Shown: positions 1-6,626 of the stretch, piece after piece | How the letters are laid out: every line of letters starts with the position of its first letter | How positions within the stretch are numbered: the first letter of the stretch is position 1 | From: Clostridia bacterium | Lineage (GTDB): Bacteria; Bacillota; Clostridia; Oscillospirales; CAG-272 | NCBI GenBank assembly: GCA_017452335.1 | Contig: JAFTMP010000051.1 | Location: 1 to 6,692, forward strand | DNA length: 6,692 nt | Direction of reading: 5' to 3' | Made by a program: the position numbers and the translations under genes | Notes under the pieces: generated by a model | Seen by the model: only the letters and a program-made list of their open reading frames with translations | The model's database searches: none | What the model was told of the DNA's origin: nothing

Positions 1-534
1 CACCGAATAAATGGTGATAGTCACACTTTTAAAAACGATACCCGAGAGCACGATCACCGCGCAGTCCATGATGAGGATCAAGTTTGCAATGGAAACATGA
101 GGTAGAAAGCGCTTGATCATCAGCGCGGCAAAATCCGAACCGCCGGTGGAGCCGTCTCGTCTGACCACCAGACCCACGCCAAGACCTACAAGCACTCCGC
201 CCACCACGGTGGCAAGGATCATATCTTCCGAAAACTTAGGAAAAAAGTCAGTCAGCCACAAAAAAGCAGATAAAAAGAGAATGCCTGCGGTGGTTTTCAG
301 CACCGCATATTTGCCAAGGAAGCGGAACCCCAGTAAAAAGAGCACCAAGTTTGCCACCAGGTTGGTGATCCACAGATCCACTCCGAAAAGGTGAAGCAGG
401 ATCGTCCCCACCGAGGAAATACCGCCTGAGGAGATCATGTTGGGCGCCAAAAAGACATTGATCCCCAGCGCCAGCACAAAGCACCCCACTAAAATAAAAC
501 TGAAATCCAAAATATACGGCTTTGCTTTTTTCAT
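1..534 (-). CDS. YitT family membrane protein, N-terminal 178 residues (C-terminus outside window)
   Basis: Open reading frame from ATG at 534-532 that runs off the window at base 1 without a stop, giving 178 residues. The protein is very hydrophobic, with about five predicted membrane segments (roughly residues 9-29, 50-72, 79-97, 104-124 and 148-172). It shows two features typical of the YitT/DUF161 family: an early A-P-N-M-I-S-S-G-G stretch (residues 30-38) and the G-S-T-G-G-S-D motif (residues 128-134) after an R-R pair. Family members are usually about 280-300 residues with a cytoplasmic C-terminal DUF2179 domain, so roughly the last third lies beyond the window. The function of this family is not settled; it is an integral membrane protein of Firmicutes, sometimes proposed to be a transporter. 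The start is supported by AAGGAG five bases upstream. It follows the isomerase gene by 9 bases and is probably co-transcribed with it. Confidence 0.88.
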   Translation of the reverse strand, partial: MKKAKPYILDFSFILVGCFVLALGINVFLAPNMISSGGISSVGTILLHLFGVDLWITNLVANLVLFLLGFRFLGKYAVLKTTAGILFLSAFLWLTDFFPKFSEDMILATVVGGVLVGLGVGLVVRRDGSTGGSDFAALMIKRFLPHVSIANLILIMDCAVIVLSGIVFKSVTITIYSV

Positions 535-539
535 AACCG

Positions 540-546
540 CTCCTTA
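540..546 (-). promoter_or_regulatory. Ribosome binding site of the YitT gene overlapping the upstream stop codon
   Basis: On the minus strand the sequence reads TAAGGAG, then CGGTT, then ATG. The AAGGAG (545-540) shares its first two bases with the TAA stop (546-544) of the isomerase gene. This is a strong Shine-Dalgarno site with a 5-base spacer. It fixes the YitT start and suggests that ribosomes finishing the isomerase help start YitT translation (inference). Confidence 0.75.
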
Positions 547-1407
547 TCGCTCCTCATACATCTGCGCCAGCCTTTTGGCGCTTTCTGCAAGCGCCTTCAT
601 GCCCTCAAAAATATTGTCTGCGTTATACTTGTTCAAATAAGAATCTGCCTCCAGCGTGAAATATCCCTTGTATCCAATCTGCCGCAAAGTAAGGACTACC
701 TCTTCAAAATCAATGCTCATGGAAAAGGGGATCTGGTGGGAATCGTGAAGCAGGTCATTGTCGTGAATGTGAAGCGCCGCAAGACGTTTGCCCAGAGCAC
801 GGATCATCAGCGCCGCGCCCTCGCCCGACCCCTTCATCTCGGCATGCCCGATATCTAAGCATGCCACAAGGTAATCGTCATTTACCGCATCCAGATGGGC
901 ATTGAAGCTTTCTGCCGTGGCACAGGCGGCAAAAGAAGAGCACTTTTTCGCGCTGTTCCAGTTCCACATGTTTTCACAGGCAATCTTTACGCCATGGTCC
1001 TTGGCAAAGGGAAGAAGCTCTAAGTACATCTCAGCGTTTTCTGCAGGGCTCTTGTTGTTGTCGGGATGGACCACGCAGATCTCTCCCCCTGCCTCTGCCG
1101 TACACTCAATGGCTCTTTTTAAATAGGAGCGGATCTCCTTGCAGGTAACGGGAAAGGGCGCGTGGGATTGATTGCAGTGAATCCCGCACTCCGCCCCAAT
1201 ATGCCGCAAATTTCTCACATAGGCAAGGTAGTCCTTCCCTGCAAAGGGGTGCGTGCTTTCATAAAAGCGTCCCTTGCCCCAATCGTATCCGCACATGGGA
1301 AACATGGAAAGATCGTAGGCGTCAAATCCTGCCTTTGCATAGAGCTCAATGGTTTTTTCTTCTCCGATCTGCCGTGCGGCAGAATAGATCTCGGTAGATA
1401 TTTTCAT
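544..1407 (-). CDS. Sugar phosphate isomerase/epimerase-type TIM-barrel protein
   Basis: 287 residues, the usual length for the xylose isomerase-like TIM barrel (AP_endonuc_2) family, which includes tagatose/psicose epimerases, IolE/IolI-type enzymes and hydroxypyruvate isomerase-like proteins. The expected metal and substrate positions are all present in order: His82 in S-H-A-P, His114 in C-V-V-H-P, Glu145 in A-C-E-N, Asp185 and His188 in L-D-I-G-H, the H-I-H-D-N-D motif at 213-218, and Glu253 in T-L-E-A-D. Glu145, Asp185, one of His213/His215 and Glu253 should bind a divalent metal such as Mn2+. The enzyme is therefore probably active and cytoplasmic, but the substrate cannot be told from sequence. 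The start is supported by AGAGGG (1419-1414) six bases upstream. It lies 20 bases after the lipoprotein gene and 9 bases before the YitT gene. Ten cysteines is a high number for this length. Neighbours give no hint of a sugar pathway. Confidence 0.88.
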   Translation of the reverse strand: MKISTEIYSAARQIGEEKTIELYAKAGFDAYDLSMFPMCGYDWGKGRFYESTHPFAGKDYLAYVRNLRHIGAECGIHCNQSHAPFPVTCKEIRSYLKRAIECTAEAGGEICVVHPDNNKSPAENAEMYLELLPFAKDHGVKIACENMWNWNSAKKCSSFAACATAESFNAHLDAVNDDYLVACLDIGHAEMKGSGEGAALMIRALGKRLAALHIHDNDLLHDSHQIPFSMSIDFEEVVLTLRQIGYKGYFTLEADSYLNKYNADNIFEGMKALAESAKRLAQMYEER

Positions 1408-1427
1408 CTTGATCCCTCTTTTTTAGT

Positions 1428-2372
1428 TTATTCCCAAATAATTCCTTGATATGCGTCGGTATAAACGATCTTTAAGCTGTCGGCTTCCTTTGCCATCATT
1501 TCATTGTAGATGCGCACCAAGTCGGTATCGCGGAAGGTTGCCAGATTCTTTTCCACATAGTCCATATCCAGCGCCTCTCTCTTAATGAGATGTACGCCCA
1601 GACTGCTCTTGACAGGCTCACTGACCTCCCCGATCTCCAGCTCCTTCACGGTATCCTCAAAATAACTTTGCATTTCGCCCGTGGTGAAGTACCGCACGTC
1701 CTTCAAATTGTCCTTGCTGTATTCCTTTGCCAGCTCGGTAAAGTCCTCGCCCCCGTTGATACGCTCAAGAAGTGCCTGCGCCTGATCTTCTGCATCCTCG
1801 CCCTGCAGTAAGATCTGATTTGCCGCAAAGAAATGCTTCTTCACGTCCTCACGAAGCTGGTCATCGGAAAGCAGAATGATGGCATTGCTTTCCTCAATAA
1901 TATGATAAAAGAGGTTGCGCTCCAAATAATAGTTCTTGGTTTGCAGGTAAAAGACATGCTCGCTCATGAAGGCTTTTTCAAACTGCTCGTGATACGCCTG
2001 CTTGCTCTCTGCCGCCTCCTTCATGCCCTTGATCTCCTCTTTGAGCAGATCCTTGTCATCATCGGAAAGGCTCACATCATATTTTTCTGCCATGGTTTCA
2101 ATGGCACAATACATCCGAAGCTCCTGCTCAATAGACTCTTCCAACAGCTTTAAATGAGCGTCCTTGTCTTCTCCCGTAAAGTAATCCTCCTCTTTCCCCG
2201 CAAGGATCGAGGCATTTTTCATGCAAATAAAGCGATACTGCTCGTGGGTCACTTCGATCCCGCCCACGGTAAGTAACACCGTGGTATCTCCCTTCTGATA
2301 GGAAGGGGAGCACCCTGCCAAACACCCTATCAACAGTGCCAGCACTGCCACACAAAACATTAGTTTTTTCAT
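1428..2372 (-). CDS. Lipoprotein with SurA/PrsA-like chaperone region and degenerate parvulin (PpiC) domain
   Basis: 314 residues. The N-terminus is a lipoprotein signal peptide: K-K, a hydrophobic stretch and lipobox L-A-G-C with Cys21 as the predicted lipidated residue, so the protein should sit on the outer face of the membrane. Residues about 30-175 are mostly charged helices, opening with V-G-G-I-E-V-T-H, as in SurA_N/PrsA foldases. Residues about 182-266 resemble a parvulin-type peptidyl-prolyl isomerase: G-G-E-D-F-T-E-L-A-K-E-Y-S-K-D (207-221), Y-F-T-T-G-E-M (228-234), F-E-D, G-E-V-S-E-P-V-K (248-255) and G-V-H-L-I-K (259-264). The first conserved His of the usual A-x-H-I-L motif is Gln186 here, and the G-S-x-x-G-G-D-L-G loop is shortened to L-K-D-V-R, keeping Asp225 and the second His261. 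Isomerase activity is thus doubtful, while a secretion chaperone role remains likely. AAAGGA nine bases upstream supports the start. It is the first gene after the terminator at 2433-2469. Confidence 0.85.
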   Translation of the reverse strand: MKKLMFCVAVLALLIGCLAGCSPSYQKGDTTVLLTVGGIEVTHEQYRFICMKNASILAGKEEDYFTGEDKDAHLKLLEESIEQELRMYCAIETMAEKYDVSLSDDDKDLLKEEIKGMKEAAESKQAYHEQFEKAFMSEHVFYLQTKNYYLERNLFYHIIEESNAIILLSDDQLREDVKKHFFAANQILLQGEDAEDQAQALLERINGGEDFTELAKEYSKDNLKDVRYFTTGEMQSYFEDTVKELEIGEVSEPVKSSLGVHLIKREALDMDYVEKNLATFRDTDLVRIYNEMMAKEADSLKIVYTDAYQGIIWE

Positions 2373-2498
2373 ATCATAGCATCCTTTTCATACCATCTTT
2401 GTTTTTTACGTTCGGTGCCCTTATTGAAGGACAAAAACGGGACAGCCGCAAAGATCGGCAGCCCCGTTTCACAGGATATTTTTTGTTTAAAGCTTCCC
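2373..2498. other. 126-base intergenic region between the two gene blocks
   Basis: This is the only sizeable non-coding stretch in the window. It holds the terminator of the ABC/DUF4340 block (2433-2469), an A-rich stretch just after the DUF4340 stop, and the ribosome binding site of the lipoprotein gene (AAAGGA, 2387-2382). A promoter for the lipoprotein gene would be expected at about 2380-2432 on the minus strand, but I see no convincing -35/-10 pair with normal spacing. Confidence 0.6.
2433..2469 (-). terminator. Rho-independent terminator of the ABC/DUF4340 operon
   Basis: On the minus strand AAACGGG (2469-2463) pairs with CCCGTTT (2441-2435). The stem continues through a G-U pair, a C-G pair and one T-T mismatch into GCCG/CGGC, closing on a 7-base loop (2455-2449). 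The descending arm runs straight into TTTTTGT. It starts 29 bases after the stop codon of the DUF4340 gene. The U-tract and the G-U pair favour the minus strand; in the plus direction the stem has an extra mismatch and lacks an adjacent T-run. Confidence 0.88.
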
Positions 2499-4373
2499 TT
2501 AGAACGCTTCACCCATCTCTTCTAATACCGACTTGCCCGCCAGCACCAGCTCCAGCGCCTCCAGCACCTCAGCAATGTCTTCTCTGTACACCACGTATTT
2601 ACCGTGACCGTCGTAGGTATAGAAGGCGTAGTTACCGGAAGGATCGAACATGTAGAATTTCAAGACATGTGTCTCACCCTCGTAAACCTGATAGGTAATG
2701 GTCACATGAGGATTTTCAAGATCGGTAGCATTGATCTGATCCAACACCTTATCCACATTGGTATACATGCGAATGGAAAGCAGTCTTGCATACATCTGAC
2801 GGAAGTTCTCCACACCGTTGGTTCCCTGGGGATCCTTTAACTTAGAACCGTCTGCCGACACACTCTCAAGGATCGGCACACCGTCCTCATCAAGCACTCT
2901 GTCCTCGTCCACTGCATTCATCTGGAATTTCAGCTTCAAGGTCGTCTTGAGCGCAGGCATCAGCTCTGCGTAGTTGGCGGGAAGATTGGTGCTGTCAATG
3001 GTCACACTGCCCAGATTATCAATGGGAAGCATGGAAACATAGCGGTTGAGATAGTCAGACTGTGCCGCTTCAATGAAGCTTACGGGATTGGATGCGCCGA
3101 TGGTGGGCAGATCTGCCTCATACAGCTTCACGATCATCTCGTAGCTTGCGTTATACACGTAGAAGAAGGTACCGCCTTCATCACTCTGAGGGGTACTGAA
3201 GACCACCAGATTGATCAGCTCACCATCACTGGTATCCTTAGAGTAGTAGAAGCTTCTGTAGGGATTATCCTTGCTGATGAAGTACTTTTCAAGGATCTCC
3301 GTTGACATTTCTTCCTGCAGATAGATCTTATTTCCGCCCTGGATCTCAGGATAAGAGGGCGTGATCTCAAGGACCTCCTCACCAACGAGCGCGGTGCGGA
3401 AAAAGTCGTAGAGCATTTGCATGTACGCCGAGGAGCTGTTATAATAGTTGTAATCCTCAGCAGTGGGCTCTTCCTTGCCGGGCTCACCGATATACTCCAC
3501 CAGCACCGAGACGGTGGCTTTGTCCATCATCAGCGCCTGGTCTGCCGTCAAGCGCTCAATGCGCACGTGCGGTTCTCCGGGAGTTTTTACATCGTCTCTG
3601 TAAATAACAAAGGAATCGGGGGTATAGTTGCTTTGCGCATCATCGGGCACCAGCAGCACCAGAGGTCTTGCCATCTGCACTGCCGTCTTGCACATATAGT
3701 CAGCAACCGCATTGCTGAGCAGATACACTGCGTTTCTGCCCTCGTACATGGCGTAACGGCTGGTACCGTCGGGCGCTACCCCGCCGATATAGAGCTTATG
3801 CGTTACGTTTTCGCGGTCAGTCACGGTACAGTAGTTCAGCTCGCTCTTGTCGTCCAGTCCGTAAGCCGCCCAGTCGATCTCGTAATCTGCCAGATCCTCT
3901 GCGCTGATCGCCAGCTTACCCAGCCCCCCAAGAGCCTCCAGCTCTTTATCGCTGAGCTTTGCCGCCTTTTCTTCGCGCATTTGGGTCAGCTCCGCCTCGG
4001 TGGGCAGGATGCGCTCGCTGGCAGTTAACTTGCTGACGGCGTTGCGCAGATAATACATATTTTCGTCATAGGGGGTGTTTTCATACCCCACCACCGAAAT
4101 ATACGACCCATCCACGCGGAAGGTCCAGCTATAAGAGCCCTTACCCAGGGTAAAATCCTGGGTGGTCTTCTCAGCTTCCAAAACATTGGCAATTCGAATG
4201 GAGGATCCGGAAAGGACCTCACCTTCAATATATGCCGCGCCGATCTCGTCCACCTTGTTTCCTCTTTCAATAAAGGGCACAAGGACGAAGAAATACAGCG
4301 GAACGGATACCAGCAAGATCGTGGCAATGACGATCACCGCGATCATCTGGCGGGATAAATAACTCTTTTTCAT
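2499..4373 (-). CDS. Membrane-anchored DUF4340 domain protein, auxiliary to the Gld-like ABC transporter
   Basis: 624 residues. A single N-terminal membrane helix (about residues 10-33, after a short K-K-S-Y-L-S-R cytoplasmic start) is followed by a long soluble region that should lie outside the membrane. Residues about 80-235 fit DUF4340: W-T-F-R-V-D-G (83-89), D-W-A-A-Y-G-L-D (167-174), L-Y-I-G-G-V-A-P-D-G (194-203), then Y-A-M-Y-E-G-R and A-V-Y-L-L. A similar pattern recurs near the C-terminus (about 568-603), suggesting a second copy of the fold. DUF4340 proteins are often encoded beside GldF/GldG-like ABC genes; their biochemical role is unknown. The start codon overlaps the last base of the GldG-like gene (TAATG), and AAGGAG (4391-4386) lies 12 bases upstream, within that gene. 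This tight coupling argues that both proteins act in one complex. It is the last gene before the terminator. Confidence 0.85.
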   Translation of the reverse strand: MKKSYLSRQMIAVIVIATILLVSVPLYFFVLVPFIERGNKVDEIGAAYIEGEVLSGSSIRIANVLEAEKTTQDFTLGKGSYSWTFRVDGSYISVVGYENTPYDENMYYLRNAVSKLTASERILPTEAELTQMREEKAAKLSDKELEALGGLGKLAISAEDLADYEIDWAAYGLDDKSELNYCTVTDRENVTHKLYIGGVAPDGTSRYAMYEGRNAVYLLSNAVADYMCKTAVQMARPLVLLVPDDAQSNYTPDSFVIYRDDVKTPGEPHVRIERLTADQALMMDKATVSVLVEYIGEPGKEEPTAEDYNYYNSSSAYMQMLYDFFRTALVGEEVLEITPSYPEIQGGNKIYLQEEMSTEILEKYFISKDNPYRSFYYSKDTSDGELINLVVFSTPQSDEGGTFFYVYNASYEMIVKLYEADLPTIGASNPVSFIEAAQSDYLNRYVSMLPIDNLGSVTIDSTNLPANYAELMPALKTTLKLKFQMNAVDEDRVLDEDGVPILESVSADGSKLKDPQGTNGVENFRQMYARLLSIRMYTNVDKVLDQINATDLENPHVTITYQVYEGETHVLKFYMFDPSGNYAFYTYDGHGKYVVYREDIAEVLEALELVLAGKSVLEEMGEAF

Positions 4374-5899
4374 TACTTATTGCGTCTCCTTACATAAACC
4401 ACAATGCCGCCCGCAAGGATTACCACAGGCACGATCACTGCCATAAAGATGAGGAATGCCTGTTTTCCCGCGGAGCTTACGCCCTGCACGTTGGTTTCCA
4501 CGATATAATCCTTATATTCAATCAGTGCTGTTTCAGGGGAGGGTTCTGTTTCATTGACCATCGCGCGGCAGATGTTGGTCATCAGCGCTTCGTTGGCATA
4601 GTCGGTAGGAAGCAGATACTTATCGGTAATGATCGAAGAGTCTGCGCACACCATCACATAGTTCACCTTGGAGATCACGTTTTCCACAACGGTCTGGTTT
4701 TGCGCAATGGCAAGCACTGCGTCACCGTAGGAGCTCTTGAGCACAGCAGAGGTATAGATATTGCTGGATGCCGAAACATCGCTGACATCAATGGTGCCCG
4801 TTCCGTCCATTGCCGCCTTGAAATTAGACTTGGTGCGCAGCTTAGAGGTCAGAGAGCTGCCGATGCTGGAGGAAGCGGTCTCGTAAAGAGGAAGGATCTT
4901 CTGGGTCTCTGCATCACCGAACACATTGTCGGGGGTTTCATTGACCATATCGGAGGTAGCAGTATTCATCTGCATACCCCAACGAAGCAGCAGGCTGTTC
5001 ACATTGGGCAGCTCTGTTCCGGGTTCCCCAAAGATCATCAGGTTGCCAAAGGTGGGGTTGTTGGTGGTCTTATCGTAAGAACCGTCCAAGATCTTGTTGA
5101 GCTTGTCGATCTCGCTTCTGGAGCCTGCCTCGATGCCCTTGAGGTCTGTTTGGGGATTGTTTACGATCACAAGTCTTGGTTCATCCTCAATGATCTGATC
5201 CAAGGTCAGCGTCTCCAAATTCACAGTCTTTAACACAAAGCCGCAGGATTCCAGCACGTTGATAAAGGATTCGCTCAGTGCCGCCTCGCCGTGTCCCTCG
5301 GTCACGTACGCAGTGACCTTCTCACTGCACAGTGCCAAAACGGTTGCAGTGATCTTGTGCTCGCCGTAAAAGCCGACAGGGGCAGTAGAAGAGGAGCTGG
5401 AGTCAAACGCTAAGAAGGATTTGTAGCCGATAACCTTGAAAATGCCCTGTCCGTTATCAAAGATCACGGAGGTGGGAGACATGGTCAAGCCCTGGTCAAT
5501 ATATTTTTGCAAAATACCGGGGTTGGTATACATGTTTACATACTTGATCTCAATGAGATCGGAAAATTCAGATTCATAATCTAACGCCAGCTCGTGGATC
5601 TCCTTGAGATATTCGCCGCCCTCGTAGGAGGAGCCGTTGCTCTCGATCTTATCCTTATCCTGCAGGAAGATCATCTGCACTTTTCCGTCAAAATCCAGCT
5701 CTCCGATCAGCTCTCTTGAGGTATCGGAAAGAGAGTAAAGCTGAGAAGAGGTCATATCCACGTAGAGATGCAGTCCGCCCGCGATCAGCGATGCCACGGC
5801 ATTGAGCAGGACCACCAGCGCCACGATCACGGCAGTAAATACCACCGATACCGAACCGTATCTGAAACGCTTGTCCTTAAGAATAGAATTCAGTTTCAT
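4373..5899 (-). CDS. GldG-like ABC transporter auxiliary protein
   Basis: 508 residues from ATG at 5899-5897. One membrane helix near the N-terminus (about 15-41) and one at the C-terminus (about 479-503, followed by the basic tail V-R-R-R-N-K) flank a large domain predicted outside the membrane. After the first helix comes V-D-M-T-S-S-Q-L-Y-S-L-S (47-58), the usual 'D-L-T-x-x-x-x-Y-x-L-S' signature of GldG-like proteins (ABC_transp_aux family). F-Y-G-E-H-K-I-T-A (178-186) and Y-V-T-E-G-H-G-E (198-205) match the conserved 'GE..it.A' and 'GHGE' motifs of that family. An in-frame ATG 13 codons further upstream (5938) is rejected as the start because it lies inside the permease gene, while AAGGAGG sits seven bases before 5899. 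It lies 16 bases after the permease and overlaps the DUF4340 gene by one base. It probably works with the permease as a transport complex of unknown substrate. Confidence 0.88.
   Translation of the reverse strand: MKLNSILKDKRFRYGSVSVVFTAVIVALVVLLNAVASLIAGGLHLYVDMTSSQLYSLSDTSRELIGELDFDGKVQMIFLQDKDKIESNGSSYEGGEYLKEIHELALDYESEFSDLIEIKYVNMYTNPGILQKYIDQGLTMSPTSVIFDNGQGIFKVIGYKSFLAFDSSSSSTAPVGFYGEHKITATVLALCSEKVTAYVTEGHGEAALSESFINVLESCGFVLKTVNLETLTLDQIIEDEPRLVIVNNPQTDLKGIEAGSRSEIDKLNKILDGSYDKTTNNPTFGNLMIFGEPGTELPNVNSLLLRWGMQMNTATSDMVNETPDNVFGDAETQKILPLYETASSSIGSSLTSKLRTKSNFKAAMDGTGTIDVSDVSASSNIYTSAVLKSSYGDAVLAIAQNQTVVENVISKVNYVMVCADSSIITDKYLLPTDYANEALMTNICRAMVNETEPSPETALIEYKDYIVETNVQGVSSAGKQAFLIFMAVIVPVVILAGGIVVYVRRRNK
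4386..4391 (-). promoter_or_regulatory. Ribosome binding site of the DUF4340 gene inside the GldG-like gene
   Basis: AAGGAG lies 12 bases upstream of the DUF4340 ATG, within the last codons of the GldG-like gene, and the two genes share one base in TAATG. The spacer is longer than usual. Termination of one protein and initiation of the next are probably coupled (inference). Confidence 0.65.
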
Positions 5900-5906
5900 C
5901 AGTGAC

Positions 5907-5913
5907 CCTCCTT
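5907..5913 (-). promoter_or_regulatory. Ribosome binding site that sets the GldG-like start
   Basis: AAGGAGG, a near-perfect match to the 16S rRNA anti-Shine-Dalgarno complement, lies seven bases before ATG 5899-5897, in the 16-base gap after the permease stop (TGA, 5918-5916). It decides in favour of this start over the upstream in-frame ATG at 5938. Confidence 0.85.
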
Positions 5914-5915
5914 CC

Positions 5916-6623
5916 TCAGTGCCATCTCTTCTTCTCAAACACCCGAACGGTCAGGAGCAGGAAGGTGCCGGCAATGGAAATATAGTAAAGAATTGCGGTG
6001 AAATCAAATCTGCCTGCGGCAAGGGTGCCGTAGCGGCTGTTGATGGCGAACCAGGAAAGCACGGTGCGCAGCCAAGCATAGGGGATGACTGAGTTGAAGA
6101 TGTTGACAAACATCATCACCACCAGCACCACCATCGTCAGCAGTACTGCCACAAGCTGGCTCTCTGTCAGAGAGGAAATGAACACGCCCACCGCGATGCA
6201 CGCCATGCCAATGAGGATCATGCTGATAAACATGCCCACGGCAATGCCAAGCTGTACGGTATAGCCGTTAAATGCCAAGAACAAGAAGTTGACCATGGAA
6301 AGGGTCACCGCCAGCATGTACATGCACAGTGCCGCAAAATATTTAGCAAACACCACGCTTGTCAGCGAAACGGGAGCGGTTAAGAGAAGCTGGTCGGTCT
6401 TGGAGCGCAGCTCGTCTGAAAAGATCTTCATGGTCAAAATGGGAATGAGCAGCACGTATGCCACTGTCATCATGGTAAAGTAGGTGGAAACGCTTGCCGT
6501 ATCTGCCATATAGGTGGAAAGGGCAAATACCACGCCGCTGACTGCGGTAAACACCGCCAAAAATACGTATCCGATGGGCGTGCTGAAATAAGCACGCATT
6601 TCTCTTTTAAAAATTGCAAGCAT
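5916..6623 (-). CDS. ABC-2 type transporter permease, GldF-like
   Basis: 235 residues with six predicted membrane segments (about 17-38, 48-67, 89-117, 123-150, 156-178 and 207-227), the normal topology and length for short ABC-2 permeases. The N-terminus F-K-R-E-M-R-A-Y-F-S-T-P-I-G-Y-V (5-20) is the amphipathic lead-in characteristic of GldF-like proteins. The cytoplasmic coupling region P-I-L-T-M-K-I-F-S-D-E (61-71) followed by K-T-D-Q-L-L-L-T-A-P-V-S (75-86) is the family hallmark that contacts the ATPase. The product should form the membrane channel of an exporter together with the ATPase encoded just upstream. ATG 6623-6621 is preceded by AGGGGGAG about 9-10 bases away, which lies within the end of the upstream gene, only 3 bases after its stop. 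The stop is TGA, unlike the TAA of its neighbours. The transported substrate cannot be deduced. Confidence 0.92.
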   Translation of the reverse strand: MLAIFKREMRAYFSTPIGYVFLAVFTAVSGVVFALSTYMADTASVSTYFTMMTVAYVLLIPILTMKIFSDELRSKTDQLLLTAPVSLTSVVFAKYFAALCMYMLAVTLSMVNFLFLAFNGYTVQLGIAVGMFISMILIGMACIAVGVFISSLTESQLVAVLLTMVVLVVMMFVNIFNSVIPYAWLRTVLSWFAINSRYGTLAAGRFDFTAILYYISIAGTFLLLTVRVFEKKRWH

Positions 6624-6626
6624 GAC

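Noticed and set aside
248..484. Minus-strand open frame of 78 codons within the YitT gene
   Set aside because: It is in a different frame from the YitT protein, which shows family motifs across the same bases.
2373..2381. TATGAT preceded by TGC just before the lipoprotein ATG, resembling an extended -10 box
   Set aside because: A transcript starting there would begin inside the coding sequence and lose the ribosome binding site; no -35 element lies 17 bases upstream.
3417..4028. Plus-strand open frame of 203 codons opposite the DUF4340 gene
   Set aside because: It is antisense to a well-supported gene, its product has no family-like motifs or sensible membrane or signal pattern, and it lacks a convincing ribosome binding site.
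4700..5233. Plus-strand open frame of 177 codons opposite the GldG-like gene
   Set aside because: It lies fully antisense to conserved GldG-like coding sequence; the composition is that of a reverse-frame shadow.
5900..5938. Upstream in-frame start that would add 13 residues to the GldG-like protein
   Set aside because: It lies inside the permease coding region, would add a charged, non-family N-terminus, and the near-perfect ribosome binding site at 5913-5907 points to 5899.
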